Counted from the first letter of the stretch, positions 47,334 to 59,105 are shown. The stretch is 64,000 bases of DNA from Sacculina carcini (GCA_916048095.2 OU696579.1:4284735-4348734); one strand, 5' to 3'. The notes: generated from the sequence alone by a model not told the origin. Numbers and translations are program-made.

Positions 47334-50300
47334 GTGAGATATTTGATCATGTATGAGGGAAATAGGGAAATGAAGCCTTGCATTATTCTCCAAACGTCCT
47401 CACTATCAAGTACCATATGTTAGCTCAGTGGATTATCAGCTGAATTCTTGTGAGAGAGGCTGGCGGCTCGAATTCTGGCTCGGGTTCATCAATAAACACC
47501 TTTGCTTGAGTCTATCGCGAAATAACACTGTAGATGCTCTCGCGGCGGGGTGTGTCTACGTGCACTTCAAAAATACCAATAACAATCATATATGTAGATA
47601 AATATGAGAAATCCAACCACAGTTCACTCACCGAGCTTTTATTCACAGATGAACTGTAACATTGTTGTTTATCAGTCGTCACAATTCTAGTGGAGCAGGC
47701 CTCTTAACGTTGTGTGCCGCGATAACGCTTGATGTCCGATTCCAAACAGTAGTTTTGTTGAAACAATGTATTTCGTCGTGATATTGAAAGTTCAGTTCTT
47801 AGCTCTATCGTCCTAACGTTATATTCAATGTTCTATCCTATCTGTTCTGCCTGTATCTGCTAGTCTGTCTCTCCTGTCTGTCTTCCTATCTGTGCTCTTG
47901 TTCTCCATACTGCCGCTGCTCTTCTATTCCTATCTCCATACTGCCTATCCCATATCTCGACTGCCGCTGCTCTTCTATTCCTATCTCCATACTGCCTATC
48001 CCCCGAATGGTTAAAACACTGTGCTTATATAGTGCTAGCTAGCGCCGCCTACTTCATTCTCTATCTCCTATTTGTGCACGACCTCATTATTTACGGACCA
48101 CAAGGTCACCACAATGCAACACGCACATAGTCTTACACACTGGTGTGAGTGATATATGCGTGTGCCCGTGCTTCTCTGGTTTTCTCTTAATGTCTTACAG
48201 TGTATGTGTGTGTGTCTACGTGTGTGCAACCAATGCTGTGTTCTGTATTCTAACCTACTGTGTTGACAGTGATGCATGTGTTTACGCTTCACTTCCTGTC
48301 CTAACTTCTATCCTATGTCACTTTCAATGCACAACATACAATACACAATGCACAAAACAATCAACGATTACTAAATAAAGATATAAGAATACAAGTTATA
48401 TACAACACCGCATGAAATATAAACAGTGTTACATGAACGCACTGTGTCCATACAGACGAGGAATTATCAACGTTTCTTTATGTATATGTTCCTATTGATT
48501 TTATGTTGTGTGATTGCGTGTGGTTTACTATGTGTACGTGTGTTCTTACTAGTTGTCTTCGCAGGAATGAGTCAGACTTCCGCCTTCCAGCTGTCATATT
48601 TCTTCTTAAACAGTTGTGTTGTTGGTTGGTGTACTACGTCCCTTGGCAACCTATTCCATCTATCTACTACTTTGGGAAACTATATTTTTGGATGTCTTTT
48701 TGAATCCTAAGTTTTTGTAGGCCAAAACTGTGACTTCTTTTGAATTGAATTGAAACTACTTCCGATTTTCCTTTTTTCCTTCCCCGTAAGACATACATAA
48801 ACTTGAGATTAAATCCCCTCTAACCAAATCACCTCCCCTTAAATCCCCTCTCCTATCTTCTAGCGTTGTCAAACCTAACTTTTTTAATCTGTCGAAATAT
48901 GCCAAATGTTTGATGCTTTCTAATATTTTTGTGGCTGATTTCTGTACTTTCTCCAGTTTTTTAATATGTTCTTGTAAATGTGGAATCCAAACAATCTCTG
49001 CGTATTCCAATGTTGGTCGAATGGTGGATGTAATCAATTTCGCTAGTATCTCCTCATAAATGTACGAAAATGCTGCTTTTTTCGCTATCTTGTTATTCGC
49101 TTTCTTAACTATATTAGAAATGTGACTTTCCGGTGAAAGGCTGCTGTGAACTATTACTCCGAGGTCTTTCTCTTTGGGGACGTGTGTCTGTGTGTGTGTG
49201 TATGTGTGATTCGCGTTCGCGTTTTGTGTAGTATACTGTGCTTATAGGCGCTTATAGGTGTGTGTTTTTAGGTGATTGTCTGGTTGTTAGAGTTGTGTGT
49301 GACTATTTGAACTTGGTGTGATTTTCCGTGTGTGTCGGTGTGAGCCTGAGTCAGTCGTGCTTGAGCATCGGTCATGGTGTGAAGTCCTGTAGTGCGCGTG
49401 GGGTGGTGATGCCCACGCACGTCTGTCTGTAAATATACTTTAGTTTTTAGTTTTGCCTGTGCACTTTCAACACTTCTTCTTCTTCTTTGTTTCAACACTC
49501 ATCACTTCACGGAATTATATTCGTATGTGTTTGTGTGTTGAAGGGCGTTTTGCACGCGCACGACGTGATAGCGCGGCAGACGTGCGAGTTCGCCGCGAAT
49601 CCGCGCACTGTGCGGCCCGCTCATCTCGAACTGTGGCCCATGTCGCCCAGTCAGGTGGGCTCGGAGCGCATGGAGCCAATACGCATGGTGGGACTCACCA
49701 AGAGTCCCAACGAGCCGCTGGTAACAATGTCCACACAAACGTACACACGCACAGACACACAGACACATGCACGTTTGACGGGCGTGTGTCTGTGTGTCTT
49801 TGTGTTATGAAAATGAATGTTGATGTTCACTATTTGGTTTAGTTTTCAGCGAATTTTTTCTAATATATTAACATCACGTGTTCTTTTTCCTTCTTACAGC
49901 GTAACCAATTTGTCATCATTTTTAAATTTCAAGATTTTTGACCCGTTTTTCTAATCAACGCATGTTTTAAATGTGTGTATGTGTGTATCAGGGTTTAACT
50001 GTGAAGTCGCAGGGGGATGATTTGATAGTGTCGCGTGTTCTGATCGGCAGCTTCATTGACAAGCAGGCGCTGCTGCATGTTGGTGATATCATTCGAGAAG
50101 TGAACGGGCGCCCGGTCAGTGTTTTCTATTACTTCTCATGCTGTTTCACTCTATCTCTATCTTTATCCCCTTTATTTTTTATCCTGCTCTGCTGTTTTTT
50201 CTAGTTCGTTGCTGTATGTTAGTTCCTCCATTGTTCTTATCCCTGGCGCTTGTATAGCCGTGTCATTCCAGTGTTCTCTGTTCTCTATTGTGGGTGTGTA

Positions 50301-50634
50301 CGATCGTCTGTGTTTGCTTCTGTGTGTGTGTGTCTGTGTGTGTTTGTGTGTGTGTGTGTTTGCGCACGCGTTTGTCTGTGTTTGCTGATATGTTTGCTGG
50401 TGTGTGTTTGTGTGGGTGGGTGTGCGTTCCTCTGTGTTTGCTGGTGTGTGTTTGTTGGTGTGTGCTTGTGTGGGTGTGTGTGCGTTCCTCTGTGTTTGTT
50501 GGTGTGTTTGTGTGTGTGTTCGTTCCTCTGTGTTTTTGTGTGTTTGTGTGTGTGTGTGTGCGTTCCTCCGTGTTTCTTGGTGTGTTTGTGTGTTTGTGTG
50601 TGTGTGTGTTCGTTCCTCTGTGTTTGTTGGTGGG

Positions 50635-50665
<31 letters not shown>

Positions 50666-51077
50666 TCGTTCCTCTGTGTTTGTTGGTGTGTATTTGTGTG
50701 GGTATGTGTTCGTTCCTCTGTGTTTGTTGGTGTGTTTGTGTGTGTGTTTGTGTGTGTGTGTTCGTTCCTCTGTATTTGTTGGTGTGTTTGTGTGTGTGTT
50801 CGTTCCTCTGTGTTTTGTGTGTTTGTGTGTGTGTGTGTGCGTTCCTCCGTGTTTGTTGGTGTGTTTGTGTGTGTGTGTGTGTGTTCGTTCCTCTGTGTTT
50901 GTTGGTGTGTATTTGTGTGGGTATGTGTTCGTTCCTCTGTGTTTGTTGGTGTGTTTGTGTGTGTGTGTGTGTGCGTTCCTCTGTGTTTGCTGGTGTGTTC
51001 GTGTGTGTGTGTTCGTTCCTCTGTGTTTGTTGGTGTGTGTGTGTGTTTGTGTGTGTGTTCGTTCCTCTGTGTTTGTT

Positions 51078-51141
<64 letters not shown>

Positions 51142-51624
51142 CGTTCCTCTGTGTTTGTTGGTGTGTGTTTGTGTGTGTGTGTGCGTTCCTCTGTGTTTGT
51201 TGGTGTTTGTGTGTGTGTGTGTGTGTTCCTGTGTTTGCTGGTGTGTGTTCCTGTGTTTGCTGGTGTGTTTGTGTGTGTGTGTGTGTTTGTGTGTGTGTTC
51301 CTGTGTTTGCTGGTGTGTGCGTAGCTGTCCTTCATCATCGTGGCATTAAATGATGGTGATGAATTAGCGTAATTTACCATGCCAATATTTTTTCGCTTGT
51401 ATGAACTCGCTAATCAATGTATGTGTGTCCGCTTGTGTGTATGTGTATGTATGTGTTTGCGTGTGTGTGTGTGCATATGTTAGGTTTACATGGCCGATGA
51501 TCTGCAGCAGGCCATCGGAGCCTCGGACAGTGTGATGTTGAAGGTGATTCCTGGTGCTCCGGAGAAGCCTGCCGTACCACAGGTGAAGCGACCATCTCAG
51601 CAATGCTTCATCTCCGATAACTTG

Positions 51625-51690
<66 letters not shown>

Positions 51691-53310
51691 AGTCAGAGCC
51701 AATACGCGCGTGTTGCATTTGCAATATTTGTGAGTGTTTTAAGCCTGCCACTTCTCCGATATGCTTGGAGCAACTTCTGTCGTGGTGAAATTGTATATAT
51801 GCAGAAATACATCTAATAGCATAAACACATCCTCAGGAACAAAGTGATGGGGCAATTGTCCTGCCATTTTATTGTATGTTTGACTCAGCCTTGCTCTCTC
51901 ATTTGATTTGCCTTCTCTTACAGCTAATGCGTCTGATATTAGATTGTGATGTTTGATGTGCATTATCTTTGTTTATCGCCATAACACTCTGTGGTGTATG
52001 CCAACGTGTGTATGGCTTGTATTATACGCACAGTGTTATATGCGCGCCATGTTCACGTACAACCCGCTGGAAGACAAACTGCTTCCGTGTCCAGAAGTCG
52101 GCCTGTCCTTCGAGTACGGTGACATTCTCAAGGCGAGTGCAGTGCTTCATTGCTTCAGTGCTTTATTGCCTTTATCATATTTTCTCTCTTTTGTCTCTCG
52201 CGCTCTTCATCACATTTTCTGTTTCGTTCATTTGTGTGGTTGTGGATCATATTGTATGTATGTGTGTGTGTTTGTATCGTGTTTATGTTTGTGTATGTGT
52301 CTCATGTATGTGCGTATGTGTGTGGTCGTGTGTCTGTGTGCATTTGTGCATGTCAATTTATGTGTGTGTGTGTGTTTATGTTTATGTACCTGTGTATGTA
52401 TGTGTATGAATTCATGTCTGTGTTTGCGTGTGTCAGTGTGGGTGTGTTTGTATGAGTTCATTTATGTGTGTTCATGCGTGTGTATGAGTTCATGTCATTT
52501 TGTGTGTGTTTGTTTGTTTGTCAGGTGGTGGACCGTTCGGATCCCAACTGGTGGCAGGCGCAGCGAGTGGGGGTGGCCGCGCCGGCCGGGCTCATTCCGT
52601 CGCAGGAGCTCGAGGAGCGACGCAAGGCGTTTGTGCCGCCCGACGCCGACTACGTGCACAAGATCGGCATCTGCGGCACTCTGGTCAGTGAACGTCGATC
52701 TGTGGCATCCAGTGTCATTGCCTGTCATTCTGTATCATCTGTTATGTTCGACTCAGCACAATCAAAACGCTCTCTCCCTTCAATCAATTCTATTCTACGC
52801 ACGCACACACACACGCACACACACACACACACACACATACACACATACACACACTCACACACACACACACACATACACATACACATACACACACGCACAC
52901 ACATACACACACATACACGCACACACACACGCACACACATACACACACATACACACACACACACAATCACTACACGCATACGATCACAGTATGACTTAAC
53001 TGTCCCGCAACACGAATCACACTGACTAGCACGCACACATACATGAACGCACACACAAGTGCCTGTGACCTTGACCGGTCACGCGATAGCATATAAGTCT
53101 CTAGTGTTATGGCGCTCACACATGCACACACACACAACGTCATCTAGTGTTATCCAGTGTCAGCTAATGTCATTCTCTACCTGTGTGTTACTGTGTCATT
53201 TTGTGTCATTCAGCGTCTGCGTCATTCGTTGGACTTTATGGCTTAAGCTGTAGACTTTAAAATTAGGTTTTAATTTATCCACATATTCAACATAGTTACT
53301 AATTTATCGA

Positions 53311-53346
<36 letters not shown>

Positions 53347-56300
53347 TTGTCTGTGTGTGTGCGTGTGTGTGCGTGTGCCGACGCGAACAGATCAGCAAGC
53401 GCAAGCGTCGTCAAATGTACCGGTCCAAGTTGAACGGCCAGTTCGACCGCGCCGAGCTGCTGCTGTACGAGGAAGTGGCGCGCATGCCGCCGTTCCAGCG
53501 CAAGGTGCTGTGTCTGATCGGCTGCAACGGCGTCGGACGGCGGCGACTCAAGCGACGTCTGCTGGCAGAACTGCCCGACAAGTTTGCCACGCCGCTGCCG
53601 CACACCAGTCGACAACGGCGCGAAGACGAGGTGGACGGCGGAAGCGGCCAGGAGGAGTATCATTTTGTGAGTCGCGAGGCGATGCAGCAGGACGTGGTTG
53701 ATGCGCGTTTTCTCGAGTACGGCGTGCATGGAGGCAACTTGTATGGTAAGTAGCGCCTCGCGTCGGCATTCTGCTGTCTGTATGTGTGTGTGTCTGTCTG
53801 TCTGTTTCATTCTCTCTGTATTTGCGTGTCCGTATTTGTGTCTGTTTGTCTATCGATGTATTTGTTCAATGTATTGTACACACACACACCGGGCGTGTTT
53901 CATTATCACTAACGTAAGTGCTGAAGGAAGTTGATGGAAGTGAACGGATAATGAAACACTTTGTGAAGTGATACATCAATGACGCTTGTTTGACTATTTT
54001 GAACAGCTGAGTGCGAATAATCCCACAAACTTTCTGGTCCAAATAATTTGTTTTGCTTCATTTTCATAATTTGCATTTGCTTTCTGTTGATTTGCTGAAT
54101 TTTAGTTCATGGATTCATTAATTCCATATGGAGCTGCGCTAATCTCAGCATTGTCGGATTTAGACAAATACCACGCAAATACTTTAAGCCATCCGCTATG
54201 GCGAACAAAATGCTCACAGAAAATATATTCTATATTATATAGTCCTCAACAAATATATTCTATTCCTCTTTCAATTCCAAAACAAACAGCACACGGGAAA
54301 GGGAATGTCGCTAAAGCGCAATGATGGCCTAATGCCTTCTGCTTCAAGCCTTCTGAGTGAAGCGCAGTGAAGTACTTCACTCCAACTTCAGCATTGATAA
54401 TGAAACACGCCCACCGTCTTATCACTATCGGTTGGTTTCCATTACGACATCTTTAGTATGCACATGCTTGTTTATAAAATCCCGTCGTTCTTTTACTCGC
54501 TCTCTTGTGTTGAACGTACCTTAGTAGGTAGTTTTATTTGCCTGTGTGTGTGCGTGTGTGCGTGTTACGTGTAGGCACCAAATTGGACTCTGTGCGCGCT
54601 GTCATTCGTTCAGGCCGCATGTGCGTGCTGGATTGCAGTGCCGTCGCGCTTAAAACACTCTACAACTCGGCCGAATTTCATCCGTTTGTCGTGTTTCTCG
54701 CGGCGCCGGGCGTCGACGACGTGGAGAAACTTTATCGCGACTCGGTGACAACGCTGCGCAACTCCAATCGGGCGCTGTCGGTCAGTGGTTCGAATCTGCG
54801 TTGAGGCCAGTTTTTTTCTTGTAGTAATGTGTAAAGTCACCGCAGCAATGGTGACTCGGTGGCTTGTTGGGGAAGTGCAGGCGATATGGAATTCGCACAG
54901 GCACCAACATGGGATATTTGGGGTTATGCAGGGCCGGATTTAGGGGGGGGGGGGGCAAAGAGGGCACCTGCCCAGGAGCCTCCACATTTTAGGGGGTCTC
55001 GAAAAAGGACCCAGGCTTGAATAACTTCAGTAAATATATAAGAAATAGAAGTTTTTTGAGTCAGGAATAAAACAAAAAGTATGCTATTTATGATTTATCT
55101 TTCTTCATCACGGAAAACTACAGTAAACCCAAACAGCGACTTTGACATTTTGATCACCAAAGTCTTGTAAAGTGTCTAGTCTGTAAATACAGATACCGCT
55201 ATAGTTGTTTCTATTCTACGAAGAAAGTTTGGTTTTGATTTTAAGATTGGCGGCACTGAGTATGGGTCATGCTTCCTAATCACCTTGGAATGGTATGTTT
55301 GTACAGTCAGTGTGAAGAGTCATGATAAGTGAAGGCAAACTAACATATTTAGATTTATGGTAATAAATTCAATTCAATTTCAATTCAAACAATATATTTG
55401 CAATCCACATCTGGTTTTTCGTGCAAACGTTTACATTTGTGAATAATGGTCGAAATATCGTGTAAAAAATGGCATTAGGAAAAATGGTAAAAATGGCATA
55501 GGCGTCAAAAAATGTCAAATTGTAAAAATATCACGTGTAATAATGGCATAGGCGCCGCTTTTTTTGGTAACGTTGGCATAAGTTATAAAGAATTTGGCAT
55601 CATCGTTTTATAGTTATACAGATAAAATCTATTGAGCTTTATAAAGCATGTGCTATTTATTTGACATTGCTTTTCATAATCTTTTCATACTCAGTGTACA
55701 TAGTCAGTAGAGGTCATTTTGTAAAAGTGATTAAGATGACCAAAAATCATTACTGGCAGGACCGGTAGTGCTGATTTCCCGGTGGAGCTAACAGAGCACC
55801 CCGGTGAGACTTGCTTCGCTCGACACCCGCCTCAAGCAGGGTAGACTTCCACACAGATTGTCCAGGGGCTTCCACACAGATTGCCCAGGGGCTTCCACAT
55901 GCCTAAATCCAGCACTGGGTTCATGAATGCATTAAATCTACCATAGGATGTTTTACGAGCACGCATTGTTGCCGTAGGTATGAGGGTGTGTGTGTGTGTG
56001 TGTATATTTTTTATATTCCTGCTGGTTCACCACTGTTCCGTATGTGTTTGTGTGTAGGCTCTGTCACTGTGTATCACTGTTTAACAATAGTGCATGTGTG
56101 TGTGTGTGCCAGTTTGATAGAAACAGTGCAATGCGCTTCAGCTCACGACGTGGCCGTACTCTGGAGTCCATCAACTCGCTCTATGATGTACGTCACAGAC
56201 AATACACACACACACACACACACATGCACACACAAACACTATCATTGCGATACTGACCCGGACTATGTTCTTTTTCGCTATGCCGGTACGTTATATGTGG

Positions 56301-56854
56301 GCTATCTACGCTGATATCTATTTTCTCAGACAGTAGGTGTATTTGCGCCGGCTATTCATGCACACACTCGAATGAATAATTATCAATGCTCTTTTGCTGG
56401 AAAATATTTGTGCACTTACGTTATATTTTTGTAATTTGTTCATTTATTATGTATTGATTATTTAGTATTCATATTTTGTGTTGTTCTGTTACTCAGTGAT
56501 GCATCTCTCTGCGTGCGTTTGCATGCACGTATTAGTGTATGTGTGTGTGTGTGTATGTGTATGTGTGTGTGTGTGTATGTGTGTGTCACTCGTTGTTAAG
56601 ACACCACCTTGTTGATCGCACTGACCCCGTCGGCGGCCTTGTGGCATCATGTGTGTGTGTGATGTGGTGACGTTCAGGAGGAGGACCATCGGCGCATGAT
56701 GGAGGAATCAGCACGGCTGCAGCGCGCCTACGACAAATACTTCGACATGATCATCATCAACGACGATCCGGACGAGACGTTCCGGCGCGTTCTCGACGCT
56801 GTCATGGCGCTCGAAACTGAGCCGCAGTGGGTACCTGTCACCTGGGTGTACTAG
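47205..56854 (+). CDS. MAGUK scaffold gene, Varicose/MPP2/MPP6 (PALS2) type, 10 exons, 5' incomplete
   Basis: Exons: 47205-47333, 49544-49720, 49992-50114, 51484-51582, 52034-52132, 52525-52683, 53391-53745, 54575-54780, 56113-56187, 56678-56854 (stop TAG). Joined they keep one frame for 532 codons. Domain order is L27, PDZ, SH3, Hook, guanylate kinase-like. Such proteins organise membrane complexes at cell junctions; the insect homologue Varicose acts at septate junctions with Neurexin IV. ARMPPFQRK before the kinase-like domain and the ending QWVPVTWVY are hallmarks of the MPP2/MPP6/Varicose group. The first L27 domain and start codon are not found. Introns are full of microsatellites and transposons. 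Exons are GC-rich against AT-rich introns. Confidence 0.9.
47413..47482 (+). repeat. tRNA-like sequence, probable SINE head
   Basis: TTAGCTCAGTGG (A-box-like) and GGCTCGAATTC (B-box-like) are 40 bp apart with a tRNA-sized span. Stems are poor, so it is not a functional tRNA gene. Confidence 0.45.
47911..48002. repeat. 50-bp tandem repeat, two units
   Basis: CTGCCGCTGCTCTTCTATTC...CTGCCTATCCC twice, within the first visible MAGUK intron. Confidence 0.85.
48740..49185 (-). pseudogene. LINE reverse transcriptase C-terminal fragment in MAGUK intron
   Basis: The minus strand reads VPKEKDLGVIVHSSLSPE, SHISNIVKKANNKIA, STIRPTLEYAEIVWIPHL, KLEKVQKSATKIL and LGLTTLEDRRGDL, the thumb and C-terminal part of a CR1/Jockey-group RT. 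5'-truncated, inserted antisense to the gene. Confidence 0.82.
49544..49720 (+). CDS. MAGUK exon: L27-PDZ linker
   Basis: Acceptor TTGTGTGTTGAAG; donor CTG|GTAACA. 59 codons: GVLHAHDVIARQTCEF ends L27; EPIRMVGLTKSPNEPL enters the PDZ first strand. Confidence 0.85.
49992..50114 (+). CDS. MAGUK exon: PDZ core
   Basis: GLTVKSQGDDLIVSRVLIGS and LLHVGDIIREVNGRP. The carboxylate-binding loop (EPLGLTV) spans the splice. Donor CCG|GTCAGT. Confidence 0.9.
50290..51330. repeat. GT-rich minisatellite in the PDZ intron
   Basis: About 1 kb of variable units built as GTTCGTTCCTCTGTGTTTGT plus TGGTGTG and (GT)n, at least 17 copies of the CGTTCCTCTGTGTTTG core. It is stop-free in several frames on both strands (300-400 codons) by composition; these are not genes. 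Confidence 0.92.
51484..51582 (+). CDS. MAGUK exon: PDZ C-terminal part
   Basis: VYMADDLQQAIGASDSVMLK and VIPGAPEKPAVPQ: the PDZ last helix and strand. Donor CAG|GTGAAG. Confidence 0.88.
51626..51690. repeat. (TG)n microsatellite
   Basis: Nearly pure (TG)n, 65 bp, just after the PDZ exon. Confidence 0.95.
52034..52132 (+). CDS. MAGUK exon: SH3 first half, with GC donor
   Basis: YMRAMFTYNPLEDKLLPC and LSFEYGDILK. Acceptor ACGCACAG. The frame must leave at AAG to join VVDRSDPNWW, and the bases there are AAG|GCGAGT, so the intron is GC-AG. Confidence 0.88.
52525..52683 (+). CDS. MAGUK exon: SH3 second half and Hook
   Basis: VVDRSDPNWWQAQRVG with the SH3 Trp pair, GLIPSQELEERRKAFV, then KIGICGTL. 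Very GC-rich. Donor CTG|GTCAGT. Confidence 0.9.
52800..52965. repeat. (CA)n/(CACG)n microsatellite
   Basis: About 165 bp of CA-based repeats in the MAGUK intron. Confidence 0.9.
53391..53745 (+). CDS. MAGUK exon: Hook and N-terminal kinase-like domain
   Basis: ISKRKRRQMY, EVARMPPFQRKVLCLIG, GCNGVGRRRLKRRL (a degenerate P-loop lacking the catalytic GKS/T), SRQRREDEVDGG, EYHFVSREAM, GNLYG. The pseudo-kinase binds partners rather than phosphorylating GMP. Ends in phase 1 at TATG|GTAAG. Confidence 0.92.
54575..54780 (+). CDS. MAGUK exon: middle of kinase-like domain
   Basis: GTKLDSVRAVIRSGRMCVLD, ALKTLYNSAEFHPFVVFLA and VDDVEKLYRDSVTTLRN. Acceptor ACGTGTAG; donor TCG|GTCAGT. Confidence 0.9.
54929..55917. 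mobile_element. Non-autonomous hAT element (Tip100/Zaphod-like ends) in MAGUK intron
   Basis: The left end CAGGGCCGGATTTAGG and right end CCTAAATCCAGCACTG are inverted repeats with the hAT/Zaphod consensus. Flanked by GGGTTATG and GGTTCATG, a decayed 8-bp duplication. The 989-bp interior has no transposase; it contains repeated AATGGCATAGGCG motifs. Confidence 0.78.
56113..56187 (+). CDS. MAGUK exon: Ser/Arg-rich insert in kinase-like domain
   Basis: 25 codons, FDRNSAMRFSSRRGRTLES then INSLYD, phase 0 at both ends, so it could be skipped without frame loss. I recall a very similar SSRRARTLES segment in insect Varicose and none in vertebrate MPP2/MPP6. Confidence 0.85.
56678..56854 (+). CDS. 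MAGUK last exon: kinase-like C-terminus
   Basis: EESARLQRAYDKYFDMIIIN, then RRVLDAVMALETEPQWVPV and TWVY, stop TAG at 56852-56854. Acceptor GTGACGTTCAG. Confidence 0.93.
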   Translation, partial: EEDHRRMMEESARLQRAYDKYFDMIIINDDPDETFRRVLDAVMALETEPQWVPVTWVY

Positions 56855-58344
56855 TGTGTGTGTGTGTGTGTGTGTTTGTGTGTGTGCTCGTCTTCTGTCC
56901 TCGGATATCAACTTTTCGCCACCAAGGACAAAATAGGTTTTCCAATTTCTGCAATTGTTCTGTGCGTCGGTTGTGTTAATAGTATAATCGTGCTCTGTTG
57001 TCGTCGCTCTTGTGTGCTCGCATCACTCAACTGTTTGAGTGTCTCATGCTTCTCTTGTTTTCTCTTCGTCTCATAATGCCAACAGTTCGGATGGCAATTA
57101 GTTGCTGCTATTTGTGTATGTTTGTGTGTGTGTGTGTGTGCGTCCGTGCGCGTCTTCGAGGGGTACAACGTCCAAGACATGATTAGTGGTGATGTTGGTG
57201 GAAGTATATTTTATGAAGTTGTTTGCGCCAATAATGCTGGCATATCGTGACGAGTCGTCGTCTTATATCTGATCTATGCTTTGACAGTTAGTGTGGTTGT
57301 TGATAATTATGATTTAATCTCTGTATTTCTACCGAATTTTTTCTAATATAAAGTTATCTCTCGATGTTCACCTCCACGTTCCTATATATGTCTTCACAGC
57401 GATATGTCCATTTGGTCGCGCATATACACGTCAAATGCTGAACAGGTGGACACAGATAACGCAGAGTAGTTGTTTATAATTGAGTATAATTGCATCGTTC
57501 AAATTCTACTTATTGTACTTGGTATAATTGTATGCGTTTTTCATCTTGCTTGGTCTCCTAATACTATTGTCTATTGTTTTGTCAGTTGCTTTAGCTGGCG
57601 TCTCTGTTTTGTAATGCACGTGATTTCGTCAAGTTGTGTGCGTTTTCCGTCACGTGTCTGTCCAGCTTAACTAAGTGTAATTAGTTTGATTGTCTGAGGC
57701 TTATAGTCGTTTCTTGGCTGCTTTTGCTTAAATCCGTCCTTGAATCGTGCACTTTCGCTGAATGTTCACAATGCATCGCGTGTTGGTATCGTAGTGTATG
57801 TGGGGTTTACATTATCATTAGCTAGTGTTCACACATTTTGACTTTTACGGTTGCAGCATTTAATGCACGCTCGTTTGTCTTGTAAAACTTTGTTCGATAT
57901 AAATACAAGTTACTTCAAGTTTGTTGTTGTTGATTTCCCGTGCGAACTGGTGCAGCGTGTTGGAATGCTTTCTCGCTGAGACGGGCGATAAATTTGGGGA
58001 ATTGAACTCGGTGACTCTTTTTATGGATTTATTGAATTCAATGGATAATATTGTGCCATAATTTGGCCTGGGCATACCCAGAATTTATTATATTTCCTCT
58101 GTGTGGTCGTTGAATTACATTTATTATGAAAACTTCACTCTTCCCATGAAATCATAATCGACAATAGAAATCGTTACTTGTATTCACTTATACAAACAAA
58201 GCATTAATAGGGGTATGGTGCGTCAAAAATGTATCGCTCCACCCCGCGACCCTACCAACTGTGTGCACGCCTCTTGTTTTTATGTTTGTGTGCCATGTTT
58301 GTCCGTGTCATTGTGTATGTGTTGGACTATCTATACGTGAGCTT
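56855..58344. other. 3' flank of the MAGUK gene
   Basis: Contains (TG)n at 56853-56885 and 57118-57140 and AT-rich sequence, presumably with the 3' UTR. No clear further gene or polyadenylation site can be fixed. Confidence 0.45.
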
Positions 58345-58672
58345 GTTAAAGGTTAAAGGCCTAAGTGACAGCTGCTACACGGGAAGAAACCGAAGCTTAG
58401 GAACACACAGGTGTGCCCCGTGCAGCTCGCTGCCACCGCAGAACCGACCCTATCCACGCTATGGCGCCACAAGGACGAAAGACGTATTAGAGAGGGCCAC
58501 CTCCCCAGAATGCTTGTCACAACTAATGACTGATATCTGGTACCATTATCTGCTGGGTGGACAGAGGCTGTGGGATTACAGAATTCGCCTAATGAAATTC
58601 TGCTCCGCCGGGTTTCGAACCACGGACCTCCCGCTTGTAAGGCGGGAGTGCTAACCACTACACCACGGAGTC
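58345..58672 (-). mobile_element. tRNA-derived SINE, full-length copy
   Basis: On the minus strand, a tRNA-like head (58603-58672) with A box TGGTGTAGTGG, an anticodon loop CTTACAA (TAC, Val-like), and B box GGTTCGAAACC is followed by a body of about 230 bp and a tail of GGTTAAA-type units (TTTAACCTTTAAC). The body matches 32912-33191. The head supplies an RNA polymerase III promoter; copies move using LINE enzymes. Confidence 0.85.
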
Positions 58673-58789
58673 CACAAGTTGTTTGTACGTATGTCCGATC
58701 GTCGTCTCCTGTTGTCTGTATTTATAAATACAGTCGGTCCAAAGCACTCATGTTGTTTACTTGTGTTGTTCCGTGGCGAGCCAAATGCC

Positions 58790-59105
58790 ACAAAGCCACA
58801 CAGTCCAGTCCCCCAAGGGTGGCTTGGGGACTGGGTCCCCCCAAAATATACCATGCCCCCCAAATGACAAGCCCCCCTAACCCCGCCAAAATCATAATCA
58901 TGAACATTAAAATTTATCAAAACTGTAAATGAAGTCCTGTAATTTTTGTTCAAGTTCGAAACCTCAGTGTGCCCCAGTCTTTTATATTATGTAGTCAGCG
59001 TTCGAGTGTAGCTCTTCATTCTTCGCCAAGCCCCCATAACTTTTTCCTTAACCCCCACATATTTTCCTTAGCCCCCCTTGGGAAAAATCCTGGCGCCGCC
59101 ACTGA
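58790..59105. other. C-run-rich patch, possible DNA-transposon ends
   Basis: CCCCC-rich stretches at 58830-58885 and 59025-59085, ending CCTGGCGCCGCCACTG (complement CAGTGGCGGCGCCAGG, a hAT-like end). The partner end is not identified. Confidence 0.3.

Noticed and set aside
47118..47423. 101-codon single-exon ORF
   Set aside because: Only its middle (47205-47333) has L27 similarity and it is bounded by splice sites; the rest is intron.
48426..48710. 94-codon hydrophobic frame in the MAGUK intron
   Set aside because: No similarity, no splice signals in frame with neighbouring exons, T-rich composition.
50172..51380. Long open frames of 300-400 codons on both strands (Cys/Val- or His/Thr-rich)
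   Set aside because: They are produced by the GT/CA minisatellite, overlap each other in several frames and contain no domain.
58603..58672. Functional tRNA-Val gene
   Set aside because: The acceptor stem pairs poorly and the sequence continues into a SINE body found again at 32912, so it is a SINE head.
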